Positions 17,193 through 26,464 of a stretch of 64,000 nucleotides of DNA are shown here, in pieces. Below the pieces are notes generated by a model that searched no databases, was not told the DNA's origin, and saw only the letters and a list, made by a program, of their open reading frames with translations. The stretch lies in contig NZ_SOHJ01000008.1 in the NCBI RefSeq assembly GCF_004403185.1, positions 1 to 64,000 on the forward strand, read 5' to 3'. Source of the stretch: Cryobacterium suzukii. GTDB lineage: Bacteria; Actinomycetota; Actinomycetes; Actinomycetales; Microbacteriaceae. The position numbers and the translations under genes are program-made. Every line of letters starts with the position of its first letter. Position 1 is the stretch's first letter.

Positions 17193-18248
17193 CTACTGCT
17201 CGCCGCGACGCGAGATAATGCCGATCAGGCGTTCCAGCGCGAAAACCGGGTCGCGCCCGGCGCCCTTCACCGCGGCATCCGTTTCGGCCAGCGCGAGGAT
17301 ACAGCGGGCAAGGCCCTCGTCGCTCCAGCCGCGTAGGTCTTTTTGCGCGCGTTCGACCTGCCACGGTGCCAGTCCGAATTGTGCGCCGAGCTGCGCTGAA
17401 CCACCACGGGCACCGAACACCTTGGCCATGGTGCGAATCTTCATGGCGAACGCCGCGACGATGGGCACCGGATCGGCCCCCGAAGACAGAGCGTGGCGCA
17501 GCGTCACCAAAGCCTCACCGTTGCGGCCAGCGATGGCCCAGTCGGCTACTTTAAACGCGTTCGTTTCGACCCGACCACCGTAGTAACGATCGACCGTGGT
17601 TTCGGTGACCTCGCTCGTCGCGTCAGAGATGAGCTGCTGGCAGGCCGCGGAGAGTTCGGCCAGGTCGTCAGAGAACGCGGCCACTAGCTGGCGCAGGGCG
17701 CTGACCGTGACCCGTTTGCCGGCGGCTTTAAACTCGTTCGACGCAAACTCGTATTTCTCGGTGTCTTTCTTGAGTTCGGTGCAGACGATTTCGATCGCGC
17801 CGCCGAGACCGCCGCGGATGGTGTCGAGTAGCTTCTTGCCGCGCACTCCCCCGCCGTGCCGCAGCACGACATACGTGTCGTCGGCCGGGTTCTGCAGGTA
17901 GTCCAGCGCCTCAGCCAGAAAGGTGTCGCTGCATTTTTCAACGTTGCTGACTCGAATCAGGCGTGGCTCGCCGAACAACGAGGGACTCGCGAGGGTGAGT
18001 AGCTCACCGGGCGCGTAGCTGTCCGCCTGCACATCGCTGATTTCAAGGCTCGGGTCTTCACGCTTGAGAAAATCGCGCAGCTGGCGAATGGCCCGCTCGG
18101 CGAGAAATGTTTCGGTGCCGGAGACGAGCACGATCGGGGCGGGACGCACCTCATGCCAGCCCAACTGGGGAATCACGGTGCCCTTAGTCGGTCGGGTGGG
18201 GGCTGCCTTGCCGGCCCGGGAGCCGGTCGTGGCGGGTCGTGCGGCCAA
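17193..18248 (-). CDS. holA: DNA polymerase III subunit delta
   Basis: Clamp-loader subunit of 351 residues that opens the beta clamp. It has an N-terminal AAA+-like domain starting PIVLVSGTETFLAERAI, a central domain with LDYLQNPADDTYVVLRHGG (cut) and a C-terminal collar domain. The frame is open further upstream into comEC, but AGGGAG 6 bases before the TTG at 18248 fixes the start; the N-terminal 30 residues are an Arg/Pro/Lys-rich extension. It follows comEC as is usual. Confidence 0.93.
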   Translation of the reverse strand: MAARPATTGSRAGKAAPTRPTKGTVIPQLGWHEVRPAPIVLVSGTETFLAERAIRQLRDFLKREDPSLEISDVQADSYAPGELLTLASPSLFGEPRLIRVSNVEKCSDTFLAEALDYLQNPADDTYVVLRHGGGVRGKKLLDTIRGGLGGAIEIVCTELKKDTEKYEFASNEFKAAGKRVTVSALRQLVAAFSDDLAELSAACQQLISDATSEVTETTVDRYYGGRVETNAFKVADWAIAGRNGEALVTLRHALSSGADPVPIVAAFAMKIRTMAKVFGARGGSAQLGAQFGLAPWQVERAQKDLRGWSDEGLARCILALAETDAAVKGAGRDPVFALERLIGIISRRGEQ

Positions 18249-18286
18249 TGCGATCTCCCTGGGTTTGGTGCGGGTATAAAACCAGC

Positions 18287-20785
18287 CTATCCCGCACCGC
18301 TGACGACCCGAGCAGCCGTGTCGGGAGCCGCTCCGACCGGAGCAGCCGCGGCAGGCAGAGCAACCGAAACCGCGGCCGGCGTTCCGGTCGGTGACACTGG
18401 CGGAGCTCGGGCGGCGACCTTCTCCGTCCAGAGTACGAGAGTGCCGTCGGCTCCCGGCGCCACGACCGACATCCCCTCCCGATCTGTGCACACCGACACG
18501 GTGCCGACCGACGCGAGAATATTGAGCAGCTTGTCGGTGGGGTGACCGTAGGTGTTCTTCAGCCCGACCGAGATTAATCCGACGCGAGCACGAAGTTCCG
18601 CGTACAACTCCGGGCTCTGGTCGGCCGAACCGTGATGGGCGACCTTCACGACGTCGACCCGCCCCGGCGGTGACACGCGACGCAGGGCATCCTGTGCCTC
18701 TTGCCCCAGGTCGCCGAGGAAAATAGAACGGATGCCGCGCCCGTCGAACGTGATGATGATACTTCCCGGGTTGCCAACCTGCATGGTCGTCGCTCCACGA
18801 ACCGGCCAGTGGATGTTCCAGTGCAGGCCGCCCAGTGTGCCGGAATCGCCGCGCGCGGCCTGCCGCACGGTTGCCCCGCCCGTGGTGAGGCGCGCGTGCA
18901 GGCTCTCATCCTGGGCATTCTCGGGCACGCCGACGAGGGCCGTGTCGACCCGGCCGATGACGGCGTCGACCCCGCCGATGTGGTCGAGGTCGTAGTGGGT
19001 GAGCACGAGGAGATTGATGCGGGTTATGCCCAGGATATTGAGACAGGTACTCAACAGCTTGGGGTCTGGTCCAACGTCAACGAGACCGTAGGCGTCGCCG
19101 TCACGCACGACCACGGCGTCGCCCTGGCCAATGTCACACGCCGCTATCTGCCAGTTCGGCGGAAAGGAAACCACCCGGCCGATTCCGGTGCCGATCAGCG
19201 ACCCGGCGTAGCCGCCCAGCCCGACCAAAAGCACGGCGAGCACTGCCGCCGGCCAGCGCGCGCGTCGGGCGCCCGGTCCGCGCAGAGCGACGACGAGGGT
19301 GAGCACGGTCCCGACGGCGAGCAGCAGCACCCCCCAGGCGCCGCCCAGCCAGGGCAGCCGGTTACCCGGCAGGGTCGAAACCGCTTGCGCGACGGCGGCA
19401 ATCCAGGCCGAGGGAATCCACGCCAGTGCGAGCAGCCCAGACGCCACCCCTGGCAGCACCGGCAAGGTCAGGCACGCGACCAGCCCGACCACTGTCGCCA
19501 CGGGCGCGGCCGGGCCAGCCAGAATATTTGCCGGAACCCCATAGAGCGGCAGGCTCGGACTGAGCAGAATTAATACCGGTTGGCAGGCCAGCTGGGCCGC
19601 GAGCGGAATGGCGATGATGGCGGCGAGGGCGGGCGGCATCCACTGACTGAGCACCCGGCTCAGCGGACCGGCGATCACGAGTAGTCCGGCAGTCGCGAGT
19701 ACCGAGAGCGCAAACCCATAATTGCGAGCCAGCCACGGATCGCTCACCAGCAGCCCAATCACAACGAAAAGCAGGGTTGGCACGCCCCGTCCCGGTCGTC
19801 CGGCCCCGATCGAGGCGAGGGTCAGCGTGGCCATGACTGCCGAGCGCAGCACGCTCGGCTCCGGTGTGACCAAAATGGTGAAGCCGAGCAACGTCAGTAA
19901 CGAGAGCGCGATGCGCCAGGAGCGGCGCATCCTGAGATAACCGCCGAGCAGCATGATCGATGCAATGACGATCGCGCAATTGGCGCCGGACACCGCCGTC
20001 AGGTGGCTGAGTGAGCTGGTCTTCATCGCGGCATCAAGCGTGGGGCTGACGGCGCTCGTGTCGCCGATGGCCAGGCCCGGCAGCAGGTCTCCGCCGTCGC
20101 CGGCGAGGCTCGTCGCGGCCGCCCGGAACCCGGCTCGCAGCTCGTTGGCCCACTGCAACCACCACGGGGGTGCCGCGACACGACGCGCTGTCTCGGTAGT
20201 GAATAACAGGGCGACCGTGGCATCACCGGGCTCAGTCATGCGCAGCGTGCCGCGCACTTCAAGGATTGACCCGATCTCAGGTTCGGTTCCGCCCCTGGCT
20301 GCTTCGGCGAACACGACGACCGGGCTTGAGACGTGCGCCGTCTTGCCGCGGCTGTCGATCTGGGTCAGGGTGGCCTTGTACCGCACCCGTCCCGACGGTC
20401 CGCTGCCGATGAATGCTTTGGCCGCAACCGGCACCGACCAGATAGTGAGTGTGGCGGTGACCGGCGCGTGCGACCCGGCGGCGTCGCGCACCTCCGGCGG
20501 CAGCCGAACCGGCGACCACACGCCGACGGCGGTGGCCACGAGCGCCGCGCCGGCGCAGCAGAGCACCACGCTGGCGCACGCTGTCTGCCAGCGCGTGGAC
20601 TTCGGCGCTGTCGGCCACTGGATGCGACGCGGCATTCGGCTGATCAGCACTATGCCGATACAGCCGCCCGCCACCAGCCACAGCGTCACAGCAACGGCGA
20701 CGGCCCCGTCGGGCGCGGCGATCAGCAGGCCGGCGGTCAGCCAGACAGCAAGTGCCGGCAACGCAAGCCGAAGATCGAGGTTCAT
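18287..20785 (-). CDS. comEC: DNA internalisation channel ComEC/Rec2
   Basis: Integral membrane protein of 832 residues that carries single-stranded DNA across the membrane in competent bacteria. An N-terminal pair of helices and an OB-like DUF4131 domain (about 70-190) are followed by the multi-helix Competence domain with SHLTAVSGANCAIV, and a C-terminal metallo-beta-lactamase-like domain with the metal motif THYDLDHIGG. All three parts are intact. The start overlaps comEA by 4 bases. Confidence 0.95.
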   Translation of the reverse strand: MNLDLRLALPALAVWLTAGLLIAAPDGAVAVAVTLWLVAGGCIGIVLISRMPRRIQWPTAPKSTRWQTACASVVLCCAGAALVATAVGVWSPVRLPPEVRDAAGSHAPVTATLTIWSVPVAAKAFIGSGPSGRVRYKATLTQIDSRGKTAHVSSPVVVFAEAARGGTEPEIGSILEVRGTLRMTEPGDATVALLFTTETARRVAAPPWWLQWANELRAGFRAAATSLAGDGGDLLPGLAIGDTSAVSPTLDAAMKTSSLSHLTAVSGANCAIVIASIMLLGGYLRMRRSWRIALSLLTLLGFTILVTPEPSVLRSAVMATLTLASIGAGRPGRGVPTLLFVVIGLLVSDPWLARNYGFALSVLATAGLLVIAGPLSRVLSQWMPPALAAIIAIPLAAQLACQPVLILLSPSLPLYGVPANILAGPAAPVATVVGLVACLTLPVLPGVASGLLALAWIPSAWIAAVAQAVSTLPGNRLPWLGGAWGVLLLAVGTVLTLVVALRGPGARRARWPAAVLAVLLVGLGGYAGSLIGTGIGRVVSFPPNWQIAACDIGQGDAVVVRDGDAYGLVDVGPDPKLLSTCLNILGITRINLLVLTHYDLDHIGGVDAVIGRVDTALVGVPENAQDESLHARLTTGGATVRQAARGDSGTLGGLHWNIHWPVRGATTMQVGNPGSIIITFDGRGIRSIFLGDLGQEAQDALRRVSPPGRVDVVKVAHHGSADQSPELYAELRARVGLISVGLKNTYGHPTDKLLNILASVGTVSVCTDREGMSVVAPGADGTLVLWTEKVAARAPPVSPTGTPAAVSVALPAAAAPVGAAPDTAARVVSGAG

Positions 20786-21492
20786 ACCGTAATGAAGTCT
20801 TTGAGAGCCTCGAAGGTTTTGTCGCCGATCCCCGCGACGTCACGCAGCCCGTCGATGCTCGTAAACCGGCCGTTCTTCGTGCGGTAGTCCATGATGCGCT
20901 GGGCCATGGTCGGGCCGATCCGAGGCAGAGAGTCCAGGTCGGCCACCGTTGCCGTGTTGAGGTTCACCTTGGGCGCTTTCGCGTTGGCTCCTCCCGAGCC
21001 GCCGACCGCTGAGGGGAGCTCCGGTGGCACCTCGCCCTGTCGGGGAACATAGAACTGCTCGCCATCACTGAGAACGCGCGCCAGGTTCACGCCCGCAGGA
21101 TCGGCCTCCGCTGTTCTACCACCGGCAGCAGCGATCGCATCCATGACTCGGTCGCCATCGTGCAGCTGAAACAGGCCGGGACGGGCCACAGCTCCCAGAA
21201 CGTGCACAAAGATGATGACGCCGGCGTCCGTCGCTGTCGCCTGGCCGGGCGCGGCACCCGCTCCTGCGTCGAACGGTTCAACTGTCGCGCTGCTGCCCGA
21301 GGAGATCGACACCGCTTTGGACCCGACCGTGCGCTGCCCGGCCTGCTGGCCGAAGGCGGACACGATGGCGGCGGCGACGAGGGCAAGCAGCAGAAGCACG
21401 ACCGCCGCTCCGACGCCGACGCGCATTCGGGGACGACCCCGAGCTGCGGGAGCGAGGCGCTCCAGATCGAGGGGGGAACGGTCGGGCTGCAT
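20782..21492 (-). CDS. comEA: Competence DNA receptor ComEA
   Basis: Membrane-anchored DNA-binding protein of 236 residues. One transmembrane helix (about 24-46) is followed by a linker, an SLBB domain (IIFVHVLGAVARPGLFQL begins it) and a C-terminal double helix-hairpin-helix with LDSLPRIGPTMAQRI and VAGIGDKTFEAL. It hands DNA to ComEC, whose gene overlaps. TAGCCT lies 6 bases before the ATG, so the comEA-comEC transcript is probably leaderless. Confidence 0.94.
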   Translation of the reverse strand: MQPDRSPLDLERLAPAARGRPRMRVGVGAAVVLLLLALVAAAIVSAFGQQAGQRTVGSKAVSISSGSSATVEPFDAGAGAAPGQATATDAGVIIFVHVLGAVARPGLFQLHDGDRVMDAIAAAGGRTAEADPAGVNLARVLSDGEQFYVPRQGEVPPELPSAVGGSGGANAKAPKVNLNTATVADLDSLPRIGPTMAQRIMDYRTKNGRFTSIDGLRDVAGIGDKTFEALKDFITV

Positions 21493-21498
21493 GCTGGC

Positions 21499-21504
21499 AG
21501 GCTA
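21499..21504 (-). promoter_or_regulatory. -10 box of leaderless comEA transcript
   Basis: TAGCCT on the minus strand, 6 bases before the comEA ATG; it lies after the hairpin that follows leuS. Confidence 0.5.
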
Positions 21505-21581
21505 GGCCGCGCGGAGCATCCGCTTGCCGCCGGTCGACCGATCTGTGCACAGCCGAGCGGGAAGCAGGGCTGTGGAGAAGG

Positions 21582-21611
21582 CCCCGACCGATCACTCACG
21601 ATCGATCGGGG
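21582..21611 (-). terminator. Probable leuS terminator hairpin
   Basis: Arms CCCCGACCGATC and GATCGATCGGGG pair over 12 bp with one mismatch (G-U in RNA on one strand) around a 6-base loop, starting 12 bases after the leuS stop on the minus strand. The following bases (GGCCTTCTCC) are only weakly T-rich, so termination may be partial. Confidence 0.5.
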
Positions 21612-21622
21612 CGTTCACTTCG

Positions 21623-24223
21623 TTACGGTCGTGTGACGAACGAAACGAGCTTGGGCACGCGAACAATTACCTTGATGATCTCGCGATCACCGATCGAACG
21701 GATGACCGCAGCGGCGTCCCGCGCCATCTTCTCCAGGTCTTCGCTGGAGATTTTCGGCGAAACTTCGAGCAGGGTACGCATTTTCCCGTCGACCTGCACG
21801 ACCGCCGTCACCGACTCCTGCACGAGCAGCGTCTGTTCGGCCTTACGCCACGGCACGAGAGCGATGCACGGCTCATAGCCGAGGTGCTCCCACATATCTT
21901 CGGCGGAGTAGGGCGCGAACAGGTTCAGCGCCATGGCGGTGGCCTCGGCGGCTTCACGCACTGCGGCATCCCCCGGGCCGGCACCGGTGTCGATGACCTT
22001 ACGGGTGGCGTTGACGAGCTCCATCAGGCGTGCCACGACGACATTGAACTTGAACGACTCCACCAGGCCGGGCGCATCCGCGAGGAACCGGTGGGTGACA
22101 CGGCGCAGGGTAACGTCGCCGGTCTTCCACTCCACATCGGGCGCGCTGGTTACGTCGCGCGCGACGCGCCAGGCGCGGGCGAGGAACTTGGCCGAGCCGA
22201 CCGGGGACACGTCGGCCCAGTCAATGTCGTCTTCGGGCGGGCCAGCGAAGGCCATTGTGAGGCGTACGGCATCGACACCGTGGCGTTCGATTTCCTCGGT
22301 GAAGTAGACGAGGTTGCCGCGACTCTTACTCATCTTGGCACCGTCGAGAATGACCATGCCCTGGTTGAGCAGCGCGGTGAAGGGCTCGGTGAAGCTCACA
22401 TAGCCTTCGTCGAACAGAAACTTCGTGATGAAGCGCGCGTAGAGCAGGTGCAGGATGGCGTGCTCGACACCGCCGACGTACTGGTCGACTGGCGCCCACT
22501 TCTCGGCCTCCTTCGGGTCGAAGGCCTTGGTGTCATCACTCGGGTTCAAGAACCGCAGAAAGTACCAGGAGCTGTCGACGAAGGTATCGAGAGTGTCGGC
22601 GTCGCGTCTCGCCGGAGTGCCGTCAATCGGATTCGGCACATTGACCCAGTCGGTCGCTCCGCCCAGCGGCGAAGTTCCCCGCGGCTTCAGATCGAGGCCC
22701 TCTGCGGGCGGCAGCAACACCGGCAGCTGGTCTTCGGGAACCGGGATCTCGGTGCCGTCGGCGCCGTGGATGATCGGGATTGGAGCACCCCAGTAACGCT
22801 GGCGTGAGACGAGCCAGTCGCGCAGGCGATAGTTCTTCGCGGAGCGGCCGAGTCCGTCGGCGGCCAGTTGCTCAATGACGCGCTTGATCGCGGTGATCTT
22901 GCTCAGGCCATTGAGGGGGCCCGAATTAATCAGGCGGCCCTCGCCAGCCAGCGCGACGCCGGTGCTGAGCGGGTCGAGCTCAGGCAGCTCTTCTGTACCG
23001 TCGAGCATGCCCTGGGTGATCACCGGGATCATGCCGGTGGCTGGGGAGTTGGTATCGACGACGACCCGCACTGGCAGGTCGAAGGCGCGGGCGAAGTCGA
23101 GGTCGCGCTGGTCGTGGGCCGGCACGGCCATGATCGCGCCGGTGCCGTAGTCGGCGAGCACATAGTCGGCGGCCCAGATGGGCAGGCGTTCGCCGTTGAC
23201 CGGGTTGATCGCGTAGCGACCGAGGAACACGCCGGTCTTGGGCCGATCGGTGGCCTGACGCTCGATCTCGGTGCTGCGTTGTACCTGCACGAGGTATTCC
23301 TGGAACGCCTCCTGCACCTCGGGCGTTGCCTCAGCGACGAGTTCGGCTGCGAGGTCAGAATCTGGCGCCACGACCATGAAGGTCGCGCCGAACAGAGTGT
23401 CGGGACGGGTCGTGAACACGGTTACGCGCTCCGTGCGACCCTCGACCTGGAAGTCGACATCCGCTCCGATGGAGCGCCCGATCCAGTTGCGCTGCATGTT
23501 GAGCACCTTGGCCGGCCAGGTGCCCTCAAGCTGGTTCAAGTCATCCAGCAGACGGTCGGCGTAGTCGGTGATCTTGAAGTACCACTGGGTGAGCTTCTTC
23601 TTCACGACGACAGCGCCGCTGCGGTCGCTTGTGCCGTCGGCCAGTACCTGCTCGTTGGCGAGCACGGTCTGGTCGATCGGGTCCCAGTTGACCCAGCTGT
23701 CCTTACGGTAGGCGAGCCCCTTCTTGTACAGCTGCAGAAACAGCCACTGGGTCCATTTGTAATATTCGGGGTCGCTCGTGTGCAGTTCGCGGTCCCAGTC
23801 AAAGCTGGTCGCGTAGAGCTTCATGCTCTTCTTCTGCTGGGCGATGTTGTCGTAGGTCCAGCCGCGCGGGTCGATGCCCCGCTTGATGGCGGCGTTTTCG
23901 GCTGGCAGCCCGAAGGAGTCCCAGCCGATCGGGTGCAGCACGTTGAAGCCCTGGTGGCGCCAGTAGCGGGCGACGACATCGCCGAGCGCGTACACCTCGG
24001 CATGGCCCATGTGCAGGTCGCCGGAGGGATAGGGGAACATGTCGAGCACGTACTTGCGGGGTCGGGTGTCACCCTCGGCGCTCGTCTTGAACGGAGCGAG
24101 CTCCTCCCAGATGGGTTGCCACTTCGCCTGGATCGCGGCGAAATCATAGACTTCTTCGTCGCTCTCGTCGCGCGCGTCAATGCGTACGCTTTCGTGCTCG
24201 TGTTCCACGTGACTCTCATTCAT
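21623..24223 (-). CDS. leuS: Leucyl-tRNA synthetase
   Basis: Class I aminoacyl-tRNA synthetase of 866 residues. The HIGH motif is HMGH in [19 protein letters not shown], the KMSKS motif is intact in [10 protein letters not shown], and the CP1 editing domain lies between them. The frame is open upstream, but I start at the ATG at 24223 ([10 protein letters not shown]); no good Shine-Dalgarno sequence is visible and a GTG five codons in is an alternative. It lies between pabB and comEA. Confidence 0.96.
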   Translation of the reverse strand: MNESHVEHEHESVRIDARDESDEEVYDFAAIQAKWQPIWEELAPFKTSAEGDTRPRKYVLDMFPYPSGDLHMGHAEVYALGDVVARYWRHQGFNVLHPIGWDSFGLPAENAAIKRGIDPRGWTYDNIAQQKKSMKLYATSFDWDRELHTSDPEYYKWTQWLFLQLYKKGLAYRKDSWVNWDPIDQTVLANEQVLADGTSDRSGAVVVKKKLTQWYFKITDYADRLLDDLNQLEGTWPAKVLNMQRNWIGRSIGADVDFQVEGRTERVTVFTTRPDTLFGATFMVVAPDSDLAAELVAEATPEVQEAFQEYLVQVQRSTEIERQATDRPKTGVFLGRYAINPVNGERLPIWAADYVLADYGTGAIMAVPAHDQRDLDFARAFDLPVRVVVDTNSPATGMIPVITQGMLDGTEELPELDPLSTGVALAGEGRLINSGPLNGLSKITAIKRVIEQLAADGLGRSAKNYRLRDWLVSRQRYWGAPIPIIHGADGTEIPVPEDQLPVLLPPAEGLDLKPRGTSPLGGATDWVNVPNPIDGTPARRDADTLDTFVDSSWYFLRFLNPSDDTKAFDPKEAEKWAPVDQYVGGVEHAILHLLYARFITKFLFDEGYVSFTEPFTALLNQGMVILDGAKMSKSRGNLVYFTEEIERHGVDAVRLTMAFAGPPEDDIDWADVSPVGSAKFLARAWRVARDVTSAPDVEWKTGDVTLRRVTHRFLADAPGLVESFKFNVVVARLMELVNATRKVIDTGAGPGDAAVREAAEATAMALNLFAPYSAEDMWEHLGYEPCIALVPWRKAEQTLLVQESVTAVVQVDGKMRTLLEVSPKISSEDLEKMARDAAAVIRSIGDREIIKVIVRVPKLVSFVTRP

Positions 24224-24305
24224 TGCAGGGGATATACATGATCGATGCGGGAGCAAACGCTCGGGCGCACGCGCGACGAAGCGCACGTGTACGCGTTCTA
24301 GATTA

Positions 24306-25748
24306 CTAGGGCGCGGCGATGCCGAGGCTCGCCAGCAGCGCGGCCGCCTTGATTCGGGTCTCTTCGATCTCTTCGGCGGCGATCGAGAGTGCGGTGATTC
24401 CGCCACCCGTGCCGATAGTGGCTCCCGCGCAATCGAGCACGATGCTGCGGATGACGATGGCCAGGTCGGCAACGCCATCCGCCCCGATGTAGCCGAACGC
24501 TCCAGAATAAATACCACGCGGACCCCGCTCGAGCGAGTCCAGAATGGCCATCGCGCTCTGCTTCGGGGCACCCGTCATGGAACCGGCCGGAAAACACGCT
24601 TCGATGGCGTCGACGACGGTGACGCCACTTGCCAGTTGCGCTTCGATGGTACTAACCAGCTGGTGTACGTGCGGGTAACTCTCCACGGCGAGCAGGCTCG
24701 AGACAGCGACGGTGCCGAGCTCGGCGATGCGACCGAGGTCGTTGCGCATGAGATCGACGATCATAAGGTTCTCGGCGCGCTCCTTGTCGCTTCGCGTAAG
24801 TTCGACTTTCAGCCGTTCGTCTTCGGCCGCCTCATTCGAGCGTGGGCGGGTGCCCTTGATCGGTTTGGTACGGATGCGTCGATCCCGGCTCACGTGCAGA
24901 AACTGCTCCGGGCTCGCGCTCAGCAGCGCCACGTCACCGAAGCGCAGCAAACCGCCGTGGTGGCTCGGACTGCCGGTTCGCAGCCGGCCGTAGGTCTCGA
25001 CCGGGTGCCACTCGCCCGGCACCTGAATCTCATTGGTCAGACACAATTGGTAAGCGTCGCCGTCGCCGATGACAGCCAGGCAGGTCTCAATCAGGGCGGA
25101 ATAGTCGGTGGGGTTGTGACGCCAGTGCGCGGCAGCGGATGCCCACGGCGAGGCAGTGCGGGTCGGCGCGGGTGTTAGCTGGTTCACCGTCTTGGTTGCC
25201 GTTAGGGCCGCAATGACCTGATCGAACCAGTCGGCGACGGACGCTTCTATCTCGGATGCGCTCGTGCGTGCCACCAGCGTCACCGTACGGTCACCGTGGT
25301 CGAACCGGATCATGCGGTCTATTTCGAGCAGGGCGGCATCGGGGTACCGTGACTGGTGCGTGGGCGTACCAACGGTGTTCGCACCCAGTTCGTAGCCAAG
25401 CCAGCCGACCCAACCGAGTTCAAACCCGTCCAGGTTTGAAGCAGCGCTTGCCGCTGGACTCTCGCGGGTAAGGTCTCGACGCAGAAACTCGAAGACGGTC
25501 TCGTGCGTGCTGAGCGGAGGCGGAGCATCCTGTGGATAAACGTATGTGCTGGTGACCGTTCCCTCCATTACCGAGGCCGTGACGAAGCGGGATCGGGGCG
25601 ACGCCGCTCCGAGGTAGCTGATGCCGGTGCGCGCGCCAGGGCCGGCATCGAGCCAGAAAGAATACCGGTCGGTACCATAAAGCGTCGTAAAAACTGCGGC
25701 CGGGTCGAACCAGTCGGCCAGGAGCTTGCTCTGCACGGTGCCGGTCAC
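24306..25748 (-). CDS. pabB: Chorismate-binding aminodeoxychorismate synthase component I
   Basis: Chorismate-utilising enzyme of 480 residues. The C-terminal core contains PIKGTRPRS, the long segment with [12 protein letters not shown], and [13 protein letters not shown], all typical of the TrpE/PabB family. The Lys of PIKGTRPR and the isolated location away from trp genes favour PabB, which makes aminodeoxychorismate for folate with a PabA glutaminase located elsewhere. I take the GTG at 25748, since TAGGCT ends 6 bases before it; a GTG at 25751 is adjacent. Confidence 0.88.
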   Translation of the reverse strand: MTGTVQSKLLADWFDPAAVFTTLYGTDRYSFWLDAGPGARTGISYLGAASPRSRFVTASVMEGTVTSTYVYPQDAPPPLSTHETVFEFLRRDLTRESPAASAASNLDGFELGWVGWLGYELGANTVGTPTHQSRYPDAALLEIDRMIRFDHGDRTVTLVARTSASEIEASVADWFDQVIAALTATKTVNQLTPAPTRTASPWASAAAHWRHNPTDYSALIETCLAVIGDGDAYQLCLTNEIQVPGEWHPVETYGRLRTGSPSHHGGLLRFGDVALLSASPEQFLHVSRDRRIRTKPIKGTRPRSNEAAEDERLKVELTRSDKERAENLMIVDLMRNDLGRIAELGTVAVSSLLAVESYPHVHQLVSTIEAQLASGVTVVDAIEACFPAGSMTGAPKQSAMAILDSLERGPRGIYSGAFGYIGADGVADLAIVIRSIVLDCAGATIGTGGGITALSIAAEEIEETRIKAAALLASLGIAAP

Positions 25749-25754
25749 CACAAC

Positions 25755-25760
25755 AGCCTA
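25755..25760 (-). promoter_or_regulatory. -10 box of leaderless pabB transcript
   Basis: TAGGCT on the minus strand, 6 bases before the GTG at 25748. A mirrored TAGGCT serves the divergent DedA gene at 25827. Confidence 0.5.
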
Positions 25761-25813
25761 GCTTTTCGGTGCGGTGCCGGCCGGGACGACCTTGTTGAAT
25801 CGCGCGCGGCACG

Positions 25814-25819
25814 TAGGCT
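25814..25819 (+). promoter_or_regulatory. -10 box of leaderless DedA-family transcript
   Basis: TAGGCT, 7 bases before the ATG at 25827, without a Shine-Dalgarno sequence. Confidence 0.55.
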
Positions 25820-25826
25820 GGGCACA

Positions 25827-26462
25827 ATGAATGACATCCTCACGTGGATCCTCGACACCGTCTCCGGCGTCGACCCGGTCATTCGAACGCTTCTGGCCGG
25901 TGTGGGCATGCTGTTGGAGACCTCGGTGCTGGTGGGGCTGATCGCACCCGGCGACACCATTGTGATCGTTGCGAGCACTGCGGTAGCCAGCCCGGTGCAA
26001 TTCGTCACCCTGGTTCTGGCCGTGATCGTTGGAGCCCTGGCCGGGGAGAGCATCGGTTTTGCCCTCGGGCACCATTTCGGACCGTTCATTAGGAGCAGCA
26101 GGCTGGGCCGGCGCATCGGCGAGCACAATTGGGCTCGCGCGGAGAATTACCTCGAGCGGCGCGGAGGGTTGGCGGTTTTCATCTCTCGGTTTCTGCCGGT
26201 ATTGCACTCGCTGATCCCGCTCACCGTGGGAATGAGCCGTATGCGGTATGGCACCTTCATGGCCTGGACCGTTCCCGCCTGCGTCATCTGGTCCCTCGCC
26301 TACGTGAGCGTCGGCTCGGCTGCGGCGGAAGGTTACCGCGAGTTGAGTGGGCGCTTGCACTTCGCCGGCTACCTCTTTGTCGGCGTGATCGCCCTATTCG
26401 TGCTCGCGGTCTTCCTGATCAAGAAGTGGCTGCATCGCCGCGAACTGCGCCACATGGACTGA
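25827..26462 (+). CDS. DedA-family membrane protein
   Basis: Integral membrane protein of 211 residues of the DedA/SNARE-associated (VTT) family, whose members act as flippases for undecaprenyl phosphate or phospholipids and affect envelope integrity. Features are LIAPGDTIVIVAS, the conserved GxxxG-rich ALAGESIGFALG, and FISRFLPVLHSLIPLTVG (cut), which holds the family Arg and Pro. The long open frame upstream is antisense to pabB; the start is fixed by homology and the TAGGCT box. It converges on cydC with a 2-base gap. Confidence 0.93.
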   Translation: MNDILTWILDTVSGVDPVIRTLLAGVGMLLETSVLVGLIAPGDTIVIVASTAVASPVQFVTLVLAVIVGALAGESIGFALGHHFGPFIRSSRLGRRIGEHNWARAENYLERRGGLAVFISRFLPVLHSLIPLTVGMSRMRYGTFMAWTVPACVIWSLAYVSVGSAAAEGYRELSGRLHFAGYLFVGVIALFVLAVFLIKKWLHRRELRHMD

Positions 26463-26464
26463 CC

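Noticed and set aside
17193..18491. Longer holA reading frame starting inside comEC
   Set aside because: The extra N-terminal residues are a Gly/Arg/Cys-rich mirror of comEC; AGGGAG before the TTG at 18248 marks the real start.
22868..24241. Plus-strand open frame of 457 codons opposite leuS
   Set aside because: Antisense to the leuS catalytic region; no homology visible.
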